Shown in pieces: positions 43,525 through 53,607 of a stretch of 60,946 nucleotides of DNA. Every line of letters begins with the position of its first letter. The stretch's first letter is position 1. The notes beneath the pieces are model-generated. The model was not told the DNA's origin. It saw only the letters and a list, made by a program, of their open reading frames with translations, and ran no database searches. The DNA is from Legionella anisa (GTDB lineage Bacteria > Pseudomonadota > Gammaproteobacteria > Legionellales > Legionellaceae), in assembly GCF_001467525.1 (NCBI RefSeq), contig NZ_LNXS01000044.1, forward strand, positions 1-60,946, in the 5' to 3' direction. The translations under genes were made by a program, and so were the position numbers.

Positions 43525-44394
43525 CTAGGTGAGATCATGACCAGCAATCGCTTGTGCGCTTTGCAAAATATTCTGAATTTCTTCAGTAATTTCTTCTTGG
43601 CGCAGTAAATTGAGACGTTCTTTTAGTGAGTTTTTTTTGTTCTCTAAGCGATCTAGGGCATTATTTAAATGAAAAAGTCTTTGATGATTCTCGGCAAAAA
43701 ACGATTGATAAAAAATAAAATAACACATTGAAAGTAAGTAATGATCAACAAACTCAGCAAAGAATTGGTCATTAGGTAAATTTAATACGGGTGGGATGGA
43801 AAAATGACGCGCAGGACTGACGCAAAATTCGTTAAAAGGTTGCCATGTTTTTGTATGAATTTGATTTTGTTCTTCTTCGTTGAAGAGGATATCCCACTGC
43901 CATGAATGCAATGTCACCTGTTTTTGTAACGAAGTTTTCTCTAACGTTTGTAACAAATTTAAAATCACAGTCGGAATTTCTTCAATAGCATTAGGCCCTT
44001 CTATTTCTGCAACGATACACGAATCATGAGCCATTTTTAGGGCCAGTTTACTTCCTACAATAATTAATGCGGGCTGAAACTCAGGGTGTTTCTCTTTTAG
44101 AGTGTTTAACTGATAAATCACATTATCATTAAAACTACCACAAAAACCTCTTTCTGAGCCAATAAGAATAGAAACTACGGGTCGAATCTCTGATGGATTC
44201 ATAGGGAAAATGGGATAAAAACTTAAAAAATCGTTGCTCACTTCACGGATGGTTTTAATGGCATTGTTCTGAATGGAAAGAAACCTGGTGATTTTATTCA
44301 ATTCAATAGAACACAAATTTTTCATGGCCGTCATGATGTTGCCAATGTCTTCTAAGGTATGCAGATGGTCTTTGAGTTTGATTCGCTTCGTCAT
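43525..44394 (-). CDS. atpG: N-ATPase gamma subunit
   Basis: Protein of 289 residues. The N-terminus KLKDHLHTLEDIGNIMTAMKNL is the gamma signature in modified form (shown as landmark, helix 1), with SERGFCGSFNDNV near residue 84 as in the SDRGLCGxxN motif, and a long C-terminal helix ending QSAQAIAGHDLT. It is the rotor shaft of the F1 part. It is the last gene of the N-ATPase operon, 60 bp after atpA, as in other N-ATPases. No delta gene is present, which is normal for this type. Confidence 0.9.
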   Translation of the reverse strand: MTKRIKLKDHLHTLEDIGNIMTAMKNLCSIELNKITRFLSIQNNAIKTIREVSNDFLSFYPIFPMNPSEIRPVVSILIGSERGFCGSFNDNVIYQLNTLKEKHPEFQPALIIVGSKLALKMAHDSCIVAEIEGPNAIEEIPTVILNLLQTLEKTSLQKQVTLHSWQWDILFNEEEQNQIHTKTWQPFNEFCVSPARHFSIPPVLNLPNDQFFAEFVDHYLLSMCYFIFYQSFFAENHQRLFHLNNALDRLENKKNSLKERLNLLRQEEITEEIQNILQSAQAIAGHDLT

Positions 44395-44454
44395 AAAACC
44401 TCCTCCGTGTTATGATACCCTTTACTTTGGCATGAATGATGAGTAATGAGTAAG

Positions 44455-45924
44455 CTACATCAGCCATTCTTTTACAGCATTGTTCCATTGCTCTCTTGGG
44501 CTTCCCAATGACAAATGACACTGTTTTATTTCTGCCTCTATTTTTTTGAGGATTTTAGGAGTATCTTCTAAGCTCAACTCGTCAAAAAAACCCTCATTAT
44601 ATGCAATAAGCCATGCGAGTTGAAATTCAATAGGCATGGGTGAAAATCGTTCTTGTTTTAGAATTTCTCTTAAAATGCGTCCTTTTTGAATCTGCTGTTG
44701 CATTTTGGCATCCAGTCCTGCACCAAAGCGAGTGAACAGTTCCAAATCAAGAAACTGCATGTAATCCAGTTTCATTCGGCCGGCTTCTTTTTTAATTTGC
44801 GGATGCTGAGCTTTGCCACCGACTCGTGAGACGGATTTTGTGATATCAATGGCTGGAAGAAATCCTGAAGAGAATAATTTTTCATCAAAAAAGATTTGTC
44901 CATCAGTGATTGATATGAGATTTGTTGGAATATAAGTCGCAATGTCACCTTCTTTGGTTTCGATAATAGGCAATGCGGTCATACTGCCGCCTCCCATGGC
45001 AAGAGAAAGACACGTTGAGCGCTCTAATAAACGGGAATGCAGATAAAAAATGTCGGCAGGAAACGCTTCACGTCCAGGGGGTCTTCGCAGTAGAAGGGAC
45101 AGTTCACGGTAACTATTGGCATGGGCGCTCAAATCATCATAGACTATCAACGTATCTAAGCCTTTGTTCATCCAGTGCTCGGCAATGGCGCATCCTGCAA
45201 AAGGCGCAAGATAAAGTAATCCTGGTAATGCCATCGCTTGGGCTACTACAACGGTCGTGTAATCCAATGCCCTCGCTTCTTTTAATAATTGAATCGTATT
45301 GCTCACAGTGGAACGCTTTTGGCCAATCAATACATAGACACAATACACTTTTTTATCTTTTTGATTGATTACAACATCAATCGCTAGAGAACTTTTCCCA
45401 ACCCCATTGTCACCGATAAGTAACTCCCTTTGTCCTTTGCCTATGGGAATTAAATTATCAATAATCTTGTTTCCTGTGTACAAGGGACGATTCACAAAGT
45501 CGCGGTGAATAATGGGTGGTGACAAAATATCCAGTAATCCTTGTTCATCACATGGAGGAATTTCACCACCATCCAAGGGATTGCCTAACGGATCAATCAC
45601 TCGTCCAAGCAGTTTATCACCTACAGGAATACTTAATGCTCGCTTGAGATGAAAAATAGGGGTGCCTGCCTTTAATTTTTTGGTTTGCACTAACATAATC
45701 GCGCCAACAAGATCTTCTGTGAGATGGAAGACCATAGCGATACAACAATTATCCTCTGAAATAAGAATTTCATCGATGGCTGCCGTGGGTAATCCCTTAA
45801 TCCAGATAATGCCATCTCCTACTGAAACAACCTGTCCTTGTTCTGATACTTTGATTTGAAATTGATAGTTCTCAAGGCGTTGTCGTTGCTTCTCAAGAAA
45901 AGAATGAGTGTTAGGCAAGTTCAT
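44455..45924 (-). CDS. atpA: N-ATPase alpha subunit
   Basis: Protein of 489 residues with the alpha layout. The P-loop is GDNGVGKSS (about 168-176) instead of the common GDRQTGKT, an unusual change at the nucleotide site. [10 protein letters not shown] (about 363) keeps the arginine finger that reaches into beta. The C-terminal helices are present. It binds nucleotide without catalysis in known enzymes. It overlaps the b-subunit gene by 14 bp. The shortened C-terminus fits N-ATPases. Confidence 0.93.
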   Translation of the reverse strand: MNLPNTHSFLEKQRQRLENYQFQIKVSEQGQVVSVGDGIIWIKGLPTAAIDEILISEDNCCIAMVFHLTEDLVGAIMLVQTKKLKAGTPIFHLKRALSIPVGDKLLGRVIDPLGNPLDGGEIPPCDEQGLLDILSPPIIHRDFVNRPLYTGNKIIDNLIPIGKGQRELLIGDNGVGKSSLAIDVVINQKDKKVYCVYVLIGQKRSTVSNTIQLLKEARALDYTTVVVAQAMALPGLLYLAPFAGCAIAEHWMNKGLDTLIVYDDLSAHANSYRELSLLLRRPPGREAFPADIFYLHSRLLERSTCLSLAMGGGSMTALPIIETKEGDIATYIPTNLISITDGQIFFDEKLFSSGFLPAIDITKSVSRVGGKAQHPQIKKEAGRMKLDYMQFLDLELFTRFGAGLDAKMQQQIQKGRILREILKQERFSPMPIEFQLAWLIAYNEGFFDELSLEDTPKILKKIEAEIKQCHLSLGSPREQWNNAVKEWLM

Positions 45925-46654
45925 TTTTTATCTCGGTAAAGAATTTTAATTCATCACGAAGATTGGCTTGCAAACATATTGGGCCAATTTGAAGGGTTAA
46001 TCCAGCTAGAAGTTTTGGATTTTTTGTAAAATGGACTGTGGGTTTCTTTGGCACTAATTGTTCAATGACTTGTAACAGATGCTGCTTCTGATGTTCTTTG
46101 ATGGGGTAGGCGCTTTGGATGAAAACAGTGTCTTCCTTCGAAATGGTATTCCTCCATTGCCATTTTTCCACTGGGAAATGACGGAACTCTTCGATGGTTT
46201 TTTCAATGATTTTTTCTTCAAGATGCGCGTCAGCAAAAGGAATTAACAATTTTTCAGCAAATTTCCCAGCTAAAAGAAACATTTCCTTGGCATTATTTTC
46301 AATGATTACTGAGACTCGCTGCATTTCATGGGAAAAAATTTGCTTTTTTTCTTCACTCAATTGCTTTTCAAAATGAAACCTCTCTTCTGACTTCCATTGT
46401 TCCATCGCTTGCTGCCATTCACTTTGCATTGTTGCTTTCTCTTGTTGCCAATCGGTGAGACGATTTTCATAATTTATTTGCAATTGCTTCGCTTCTTTGT
46501 GAAGTGCTTCAGCATGTTCTAATTGTTCTTGCACCAATTTTTTTCGTTCCAACATCGTTTTTTGTATTGGCGTATAAAGAAAGTGCTTTAAAATCCAAAT
46601 GAGGATAAGGAAATTAATTAGTTCTAACGAGAAAGTGGACCAAGAGAGTTCCAT
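45911..46654 (-). CDS. atpF: N-ATPase b subunit (long form)
   Basis: Protein of 247 residues: one membrane helix (about 10-27), a long coiled coil (30-130, rich in Glu, Lys, Gln) and a C-terminal part (about 150-247) with features of a delta-like domain ([16 protein letters not shown] resembles the end of delta). N-ATPases have long b subunits and no separate delta, so this protein probably does both jobs as peripheral stalk. It lies 5 bp after atpE and overlaps atpA by 14 bp. Confidence 0.88.
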   Translation of the reverse strand: MELSWSTFSLELINFLILIWILKHFLYTPIQKTMLERKKLVQEQLEHAEALHKEAKQLQINYENRLTDWQQEKATMQSEWQQAMEQWKSEERFHFEKQLSEEKKQIFSHEMQRVSVIIENNAKEMFLLAGKFAEKLLIPFADAHLEEKIIEKTIEEFRHFPVEKWQWRNTISKEDTVFIQSAYPIKEHQKQHLLQVIEQLVPKKPTVHFTKNPKLLAGLTLQIGPICLQANLRDELKFFTEIKNELA

Positions 46655-46659
46655 TGGCT

Positions 46660-46935
46660 TTATCCCTGTTGCGTTACAAAATAAGACAATAATGGATTTC
46701 TAAAGAGAATGATCAAAACAATCACCAAACAATAAATGGCTAACGATTCGATCATGGCTAAACCAATAAATAAGGTTCTTGTGATGGATTTTTCAGCCTC
46801 AGGCTGCCTTGCCAAAGCATCCAAGGCGTGACTTATAGCGCGCCCCATGGCCAGTGCTGGACCTATTGTTCCTATGGCAATGGCTATTGCTGCAATAACG
46901 GTTGACGCTAAACTAAACCAACTCATGTCATTCAT
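46660..46935 (-). CDS. atpE: N-ATPase c subunit
   Basis: Protein of 91 residues with two membrane helices joined by ARQPEAE (the polar loop). Helix 2 has MIESLAIYCLV, so the ion carboxylate is Glu63, with Ser64 and Tyr68 kept. The Thr expected after Ser in Na+ rings is Leu65, and the helix-1 Gln of Ilyobacter-type c is Met30. Na+ coordination may be weakened, so H+ transport is possible. It overlaps atpB by 4 bp and sits 5 bp before atpF. Confidence 0.93.
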   Translation of the reverse strand: MNDMSWFSLASTVIAAIAIAIGTIGPALAMGRAISHALDALARQPEAEKSITRTLFIGLAMIESLAIYCLVIVLIILFRNPLLSYFVTQQG

Positions 46936-47624
46936 GACGATTCTCCTTGCTTCTTAAGCTCATGGGATTGAATGCCCCCAGCAATGTAAATTAAAGCCAG
47001 CATACCAAAGATATAAGCTTGGATGATGGCTTCGATGATATGGAGCATTAATATCGGGATAGGGGCTAAAAATCCCGCGATCATGAGTACAATCAATGCG
47101 GTTAATTGCAAACTCATGATATTACCAAACAATCGAACTGCCAATGCTAATGTTCGAGAGACTTCGCTTATCAAATGAAAAGGCAACAAAAAGGGGGTTG
47201 GCCTAATATAATGTTTTAAATAATCTCGCAACCCTTCGGCACGAATTCCAAACCAGTGCACCGATAAGAAAGTAATCATCGCAAGTGAAGCCGTTACGGA
47301 TAAATCAGCCGTTGGTGAATAAAATCCTGGAATAATCCCAATTAAATTGGAAATAAGGATAAAAATCCACAAGGTGGTTACAAAAGGAAATACCAGTTCC
47401 ACGTGTTGAGGCACTATTTCTTTTATCGCATCATGCATAGTGCTCAAAATACTCTCCAAAATGATTTGGCAAGTTCCTGGTTGTCGTAGAGAGCGCTTTC
47501 GAGTCGACACCCATGCCAAAAGGAATAAGGTCATCATAATAAACCAGGTGGTCAATACGCTTTGTGTGATGGGTAGCCCACCGATTGAAAATGCCCAACG
47601 CGCTAAAAATCCTTCCTCTCCCAT
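46932..47624 (-). CDS. atpB: N-ATPase a subunit
   Basis: Protein of 230 residues with five or six membrane helices. The essential arginine is in LALAVRLFGNIMSLQL (about 155-170), and the C-terminal helices with IEAIIQAYIFGMLALIYI match a-subunits. It forms the ion half-channels beside the c ring. It follows atpQ by 2 bp with no space for atpR, which other N-ATPase operons carry at this place. The RLFGN motif is intact, so the subunit should work. Confidence 0.92.
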   Translation of the reverse strand: MGEEGFLARWAFSIGGLPITQSVLTTWFIMMTLFLLAWVSTRKRSLRQPGTCQIILESILSTMHDAIKEIVPQHVELVFPFVTTLWIFILISNLIGIIPGFYSPTADLSVTASLAMITFLSVHWFGIRAEGLRDYLKHYIRPTPFLLPFHLISEVSRTLALAVRLFGNIMSLQLTALIVLMIAGFLAPIPILMLHIIEAIIQAYIFGMLALIYIAGGIQSHELKKQGESS

Positions 47625-47626
47625 GG

Positions 47627-47911
47627 TTATTCCTTAAGCAAAAGATAAACGTTGATTGCGCCAATAATCACACCGACAATGATTAAATTGATTGTCCAAC
47701 TAATGGAAAACCCTTTCATTTTTTCATCCAGCCAAACGCCAAGATAAGCTCCTGCAATGATAGGTAAGACAAAAACAAAGCCTAAGGTACCCAAATAAAC
47801 CGTTTGGGCTAATAAAGTCGATTTCTCCTTTTTAGCTTCATTCATTTTACGGATATTCCGTTTCACTTGTTGTTCAAGTTCCTTTTTCGAATCTTTAAAT
47901 TTCATAGGCAT
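47627..47911 (-). CDS. atpQ: AtpQ-like N-ATPase accessory membrane protein
   Basis: Protein of 94 residues: a charged N-terminal helix (about 1-32) and two membrane helices (about 35-55 and 68-90), with AYLGVWLDEKMKG between, as in AtpZ/AtpI-type proteins and AtpQ of N-ATPases. It may help Mg2+ supply or assembly of the c ring. It overlaps the atpC gene by 17 bp and stands 2 bp before atpB. The symbol rests mostly on operon order. Confidence 0.8.
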   Translation of the reverse strand: MPMKFKDSKKELEQQVKRNIRKMNEAKKEKSTLLAQTVYLGTLGFVFVLPIIAGAYLGVWLDEKMKGFSISWTINLIIVGVIIGAINVYLLLKE

Positions 47912-48305
47912 TCTGCCGTTTTAATTTCCATAATCTCTTGAGCATTTCTTCATCCAAATGATGTAAGCTTTCTTTCGTACGCAATAGCTTGTCTTCTTCC
48001 CAACGTACTTCTGCCTCTATTGCCATTTGTATGGCTTGGTAATTTTTATGGCGAACATAATGTCTTGTTACGATATGCAATTGATTTTCAACAAAATAAA
48101 CAATGGCTCCTGGTAAGGCTAAGTATTCGATCTCATGATTCTCATAACGAAACCAAGCCAAACCGAATTTTAAACAGGTCATCATTCGAGCATGATGAGC
48201 CAAAATCCCAAATTGGCCTGAGCCGTCTTCGCCAACAAAACTAACTACTTTATCTATTGTTTCATACTGCGTGGCACTTTGGAGATGGATGGTCAAAAGT
48301 TCCAT
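47895..48305 (-). CDS. atpC: N-ATPase epsilon subunit
   Basis: Protein of 136 residues from the ATG at 48305 (AAGGAG upstream at long spacing), directly after the atpD stop; a start at 48350 would overlap atpD by 37 bp. A beta-sandwich N-terminal domain with GDEGSGQFGILAHHARM in modified form (about 24-40) and a C-terminal helical hairpin match epsilon. It links rotor to ring and may inhibit ATP hydrolysis. The sequence is divergent but in the right place. Confidence 0.82.
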   Translation of the reverse strand: MELLTIHLQSATQYETIDKVVSFVGEDGSGQFGILAHHARMMTCLKFGLAWFRYENHEIEYLALPGAIVYFVENQLHIVTRHYVRHKNYQAIQMAIEAEVRWEEDKLLRTKESLHHLDEEMLKRLWKLKRQNAYEI

Positions 48306-48313
48306 TTCAGTGA

Positions 48314-49756
<1,443 letters not shown>

Positions 49757-49828
49757 TCAGAAAAATTTAATTAAGAAAGAGCCTCATACTGGATTGGAGC
49801 GAGTAATGGGCTCTTTCATCCAGAGAAT

Positions 49829-50278
49829 TTATTTGTTTTTCATCATTGGGCATCCCATCATTTGGCGATCCATCATCATTTGCATCATTTGCACCATCAT
49901 TTGCATCATTTTCATGCGCTGATCCATCATTTCAGGTTGTTTTGCTGTATCATCGTGCATACCTTTCATCATCTTCATGCCTTTTTGCATGGTATGCATG
50001 TTTTCTTCCATCATGGGCATTTGAGTTTGCATTAACGATTTTTTTTCCTCTGGCGTTTTCGCGTTCATGAGCTTATCATGCATCTCCTGCATTTGTTTTA
50101 TTGACTCTTGCATTTGTTTCATTTCTTCTTGTAGTTGGGTTGACTGCTGATTATTACTTTGCATTCCCATGCTATTCGTATTATTCATTTGAGAACCTGA
50201 AGACATTTCCTCAGCAAAGAGCGTTGTGGTCACTAAACTGCAAGCGGCCAATAGAATTAATGCATTCCGTTTAAACAT
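49829..50278 (-). CDS. Met-rich periplasmic protein, probable copper binding
   Basis: Protein of 149 residues with a signal peptide (cleavage near LFA-EEM). The mature part is helical and very rich in Met (over 35) and Gln, with runs like KMMQMMVQMMQMMMDRQMM near the C-terminus, EEMKQMQESIKQMQEMH in the middle and a single Cys in GCPMM. The Met clusters should bind Cu(I). It lies between the ATPase operon and small membrane genes, on the minus strand. No named family is clear. Confidence 0.72.
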   Translation of the reverse strand: MFKRNALILLAACSLVTTTLFAEEMSSGSQMNNTNSMGMQSNNQQSTQLQEEMKQMQESIKQMQEMHDKLMNAKTPEEKKSLMQTQMPMMEENMHTMQKGMKMMKGMHDDTAKQPEMMDQRMKMMQMMVQMMQMMMDRQMMGCPMMKNK

Positions 50279-50393
50279 AATGAAATCTCCTTATTATTTT
50301 TTCAATGGATTATCCTAATCGTACATCTGCCAGTCATGAAAAGCAAAAGACGAGTATTAGTGCCAGCCTTTACCTTCCATTTTGTGTTCTTCA

Positions 50394-50633
50394 TCAGTGT
50401 GGAACCTTCTCCATTGCAGCGGGTGTTTCAAAGTAGCCTTCATGCCAATATTTAATACCATAATAGCCACTGCATAGTACGCCAATCACGGAAAGAACAG
50501 CGATTAAGGAACCTAGTACTTTAGCTAATGACACACCAGCTCCCTGGTGGCGCAGTCCCCAAATAAGAAGACTTATGCTTAATATAAATGCAATGAAACC
50601 CATAGTTATCGCGATGTGAAATAAAAACATCAT
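50394..50633 (-). CDS. Small two-helix membrane protein
   Basis: Protein of 79 residues with two membrane helices (about 5-27 and 39-58) and a short tail WHEGYFETPAAMEK. It overlaps the methyltransferase-like gene by 4 bp, so it belongs to the same operon. No family was recognised. A decayed copy of its middle part lies at 35536-35579. Possible role in the membrane part of copper handling, by context only. Confidence 0.6.
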   Translation of the reverse strand: MMFLFHIAITMGFIAFILSISLLIWGLRHQGAGVSLAKVLGSLIAVLSVIGVLCSGYYGIKYWHEGYFETPAAMEKVPH

Positions 50634-51292
50634 GACGCGTCTCCTTTTGTCGATTGTTTAGAAAAAAGATGGGGCAGAAAAGCCGGTGTTTTATCGGCAT
50701 AACGTTGATAAGCTTCCCCAAATTCAGCCAAGGTATCTTTTTCTTCTCGCCGAGCAAGATGCACATAAACATACACTAGGATTGGAAACATCACTAAGGT
50801 AATAAGGGTTGGCCATTGCAATAAAAATCCAATCATGACGAGAATGAAACCATCGTATTGCGGATGACGAACGTAGGCGTAAAGTCCTGTGGTAGCAAGT
50901 TGATTGTTTTTCTGTGCTGCATAAAGCGTACTCCATCCTGAATAAATCAAATAAAGGCCGCCCAAGATGAAGAGATTACTGAGGATATGGAGCAGGTCAA
51001 AATGTGGATCGCCTTTTAATCCCAATAACGTATGCAGTAGATGGCCACTGTCATGACTGTAGAGGTTAATACCCGGATAATAATTAGCAAGCCAGCCGGA
51101 TAAGAGATAAATGGTTAAAGGGAAACCGTACATTTCCGTAAAGTAAGCGATGACAAAGGCAGAAAAGGCACCAAAACTCTTCCAATCTCTCTTGGTTTTG
51201 AATCGGGTGAAACTGAAGGCAAAGAGGATAAAAATGGCCGAGTTAACAATGACTAAAAACCAAAGACCATAGGCGTTAGAGTGTTCCATCAT
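50630..51292 (-). CDS. Isoprenylcysteine carboxyl methyltransferase (ICMT/PEMT)-like membrane protein
   Basis: Protein of 220 residues with five or six membrane helices. The C-terminal part has GLYAYVRHPQYDGFILVM (about 138-155) and a later REEKDTLAEFGEAYQRY, which match the SAM-binding motif of ICMT and phospholipid methyltransferase families (RHPxYxG and the EExxL...YxxY pattern). In bacteria such proteins often sit with metal-efflux genes; their substrate is usually unknown. It overlaps both neighbours by 4 bp. Confidence 0.85.
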   Translation of the reverse strand: MMEHSNAYGLWFLVIVNSAIFILFAFSFTRFKTKRDWKSFGAFSAFVIAYFTEMYGFPLTIYLLSGWLANYYPGINLYSHDSGHLLHTLLGLKGDPHFDLLHILSNLFILGGLYLIYSGWSTLYAAQKNNQLATTGLYAYVRHPQYDGFILVMIGFLLQWPTLITLVMFPILVYVYVHLARREEKDTLAEFGEAYQRYADKTPAFLPHLFSKQSTKGDAS

Positions 51293-51567
51293 TCATCCTT
51301 ATCAGAGTCCGAGTTGTTTTCCTTTTTATCATGATGGTGGCCATGCCCTCCATGAAAAAGGTGCATTAAAGGGCATAATAAAAACAGTACTATCCACCAG
51401 GGAAAAGCCGCCAAAAAGCCAGTCACATGAGCCCGATGTTCTGTAAAGAGGTAATACCCGATAATCACAAAAATAAGAATCAGAATTAATCCGCGTACAG
51501 AAGGTTGCCAAGCCTTTCGAGGTGGCTTATAGTGTGAGTTAGGGTGTTGCTCGTGTTTCGTTTTCAT
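51289..51567 (-). CDS. DUF2933 His-rich small membrane protein
   Basis: Protein of 92 residues from the ATG at 51567; a start six codons earlier is possible. Two membrane helices (about 24-42 and 54-70) are followed by CPLMHLFHGGHGHHHDKK and an acidic end. The CPLMHLFHGGHGHH tail is typical of DUF2933 proteins found beside copper genes. The His cluster faces one side of the membrane and may bind Cu. It is first in the three-gene operon with the methyltransferase-like protein. Confidence 0.8.
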   Translation of the reverse strand: MKTKHEQHPNSHYKPPRKAWQPSVRGLILILIFVIIGYYLFTEHRAHVTGFLAAFPWWIVLFLLCPLMHLFHGGHGHHHDKKENNSDSDKDE

Positions 51568-51658
51568 CTGTGGTATCCTTATCAACTCACTGTTTAGTTC
51601 AACATCTCAATGCCAGTGCGGTGGCTTCCCTTCCACCAATGCAAATCGTTATTCATTG

Positions 51659-53395
51659 TCATTCTCCGTAGAGGAATTCAAACACCTGCTCCATGCATTC
51701 ATTGCGTTGATTCCTCAAGCTTTCTATTGAAGAACGAATCATGTCACAACCCAATTGTTCCAGTTTTTTGAACACATTCTCTTCTACAAGAGCTTGGCGA
51801 TTCTCTTCCACTACTCTGGCTAACCATGACATAGAACGCATAGTGGGGTTCATTTTTTCGGAAAAAACGGTGCGACTTAGACGCATGGGATGCATTTTCT
51901 CTAACCAAAACGTGGACAATGGATTGCTAAACGCTCGAACCCAAGGTTGACCAAGGATGCGATAATGATAATCGTTTGCTTCCGATATTTTGCGAACGCT
52001 TTCAAAGGGTTCGAGAGGTTTGATGGAACAAAGTTCTGTCAAATCACGTTCTTCAAAGCGAACTCTATACTGTTCCTTGCTGCAATCCGGGTCGCCTGTG
52101 GGATTATCAATTATCATTTCATACAAACCGGGCGGTAGTTCCTCTATTGCCGCACAATGTTCTAAAATGGCGCGGTGTTCCAAGCGAACCACTTTGGCTG
52201 AAACAAAAATACCCAAATGACCTACCGTAGGATGAAGCAAATAAACAATGCATTGTTTTGCCCTTTTTAAATCAGTAGTCGTTGGGTAGATAGTTCTTAA
52301 CCAATGCAGCGCTTGATAAGGTGGGGTGATTTCATCGCCTTGGGATGCAAAAATCACAATGGGATTATGAATACGCTTTAAATCCAACACGCAATGGTGA
52401 TGAAGGGTGATTTCGCCACGCTCCAATTGATTGCCAATAAAAAGGCTTGCTACCGTTTCAGTGATTTCTTCTTGACTGAATTGATAAAAGCCATTCCACC
52501 AGTGTTCAAAATCTAAAAAACGCGCGCGCTCTGTGTCTATTTCATCAAAGAGACGATGATATTTATCCCAGATAGCGGTAGTAGGATTTAAACATTCAAA
52601 ATTTTGCACAAGCCATGCGCCATCCAATGTTCCATCGTTTAAATCGGAAAGAAAGCGAGTAAGCCACACGCCTCCTAACAATCCGCCGAGCAATTGCATA
52701 GGATTGGTTTCTTCTTTGCTGCTTGCCCAATAGGAAATGGGTGAGCCATTCATCACCAGTGGACCTACTAAACCCTTACAGTCCGAAGCGAGTAATGCCA
52801 ACATCCAACCGGCTTGGCAATTGCCATAAAGAATGGGGGATTGGTTTTGATGCCAGATTTTCACTTGTTCCACGAACTGCTTCATCGTGGCCAGCACATC
52901 GCTCAGAGTTTGGTGAGGGATGGGGTGAGGGTAAAATGTGACAAAGTAAACGGCATGACCTCGATGCAGAGCAATTCCTATTTCAGAATCTCGTTTAAAA
53001 CCACCAATCCCTGGGCCGTGACCGGCACGAGGATCGACAATAATGACAGGAGGTTTATTGGGATCAAAACAATTTTTAAAACAAATATCGTCGACTTCAA
53101 GAATTTTAAGGAGCGCATAATTCGTTTTGGGTTTCAAGTTTCGACCATCCAATACCTGCTCGTATGTAAAGCGCAGAGGCGGTGGCATCCCTTGTTGTTC
53201 ATGCGCCATCATGTCATTGGCGCGTTGGCGCAGTGTGTCGAAAAATAAAGTACTTCGTTGCCAAAAATCAATAGAGTAATGAAGCCCATCATTCCACAAT
53301 TGATAAGATTGAGACCATGCTGAGAATGAAGAATTCTGTTCCTTGGGGATGGTTCTTTCCCCTTGTTTTAAGCCTTGTTCGTCCATGAATGCCAT
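51659..53395 (-). CDS. DUF3141 alpha/beta hydrolase (PHA synthase-like)
   Basis: Protein of 578 residues from the ATG at 53395 (a GTG precedes it; another start at 53386 is possible). The alpha/beta-hydrolase core has DPRAGHGPGIGGFK (about 117-130), the nucleophile elbow GNCQAGWM (about 188-195, Cys in place of Ser), FASQGDEITPP (about 340-350) with the acid, and HPTVGHLGIF (about 376-385) with the His. This is the DUF3141 family often annotated as 3-hydroxyalkanoate synthetase. The exact activity is not known. It faces the phosphoketolase-like gene, and the 212 bp between them should hold both promoters. Confidence 0.85.
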   Translation of the reverse strand: MAFMDEQGLKQGERTIPKEQNSSFSAWSQSYQLWNDGLHYSIDFWQRSTLFFDTLRQRANDMMAHEQQGMPPPLRFTYEQVLDGRNLKPKTNYALLKILEVDDICFKNCFDPNKPPVIIVDPRAGHGPGIGGFKRDSEIGIALHRGHAVYFVTFYPHPIPHQTLSDVLATMKQFVEQVKIWHQNQSPILYGNCQAGWMLALLASDCKGLVGPLVMNGSPISYWASSKEETNPMQLLGGLLGGVWLTRFLSDLNDGTLDGAWLVQNFECLNPTTAIWDKYHRLFDEIDTERARFLDFEHWWNGFYQFSQEEITETVASLFIGNQLERGEITLHHHCVLDLKRIHNPIVIFASQGDEITPPYQALHWLRTIYPTTTDLKRAKQCIVYLLHPTVGHLGIFVSAKVVRLEHRAILEHCAAIEELPPGLYEMIIDNPTGDPDCSKEQYRVRFEERDLTELCSIKPLEPFESVRKISEANDYHYRILGQPWVRAFSNPLSTFWLEKMHPMRLSRTVFSEKMNPTMRSMSWLARVVEENRQALVEENVFKKLEQLGCDMIRSSIESLRNQRNECMEQVFEFLYGE

Positions 53396-53607
53396 CACAT
53401 TGCCACAATAATTTATTATAGCTTAGCACAAACGAACCATTCCGAAGAAAATTCTCACTGATTTCTTTTTTACTTAGAAATTTATTAACACCATGCTTCA
53501 ATGACTTTCATAACCTAAAGAATGGAGAATTAGCGGGTATGCATTACACTTATATTAAATTCAAGCACAACAAACATCCGGAAAGGATTACTGAAAGGGA
53601 TGGTAAC

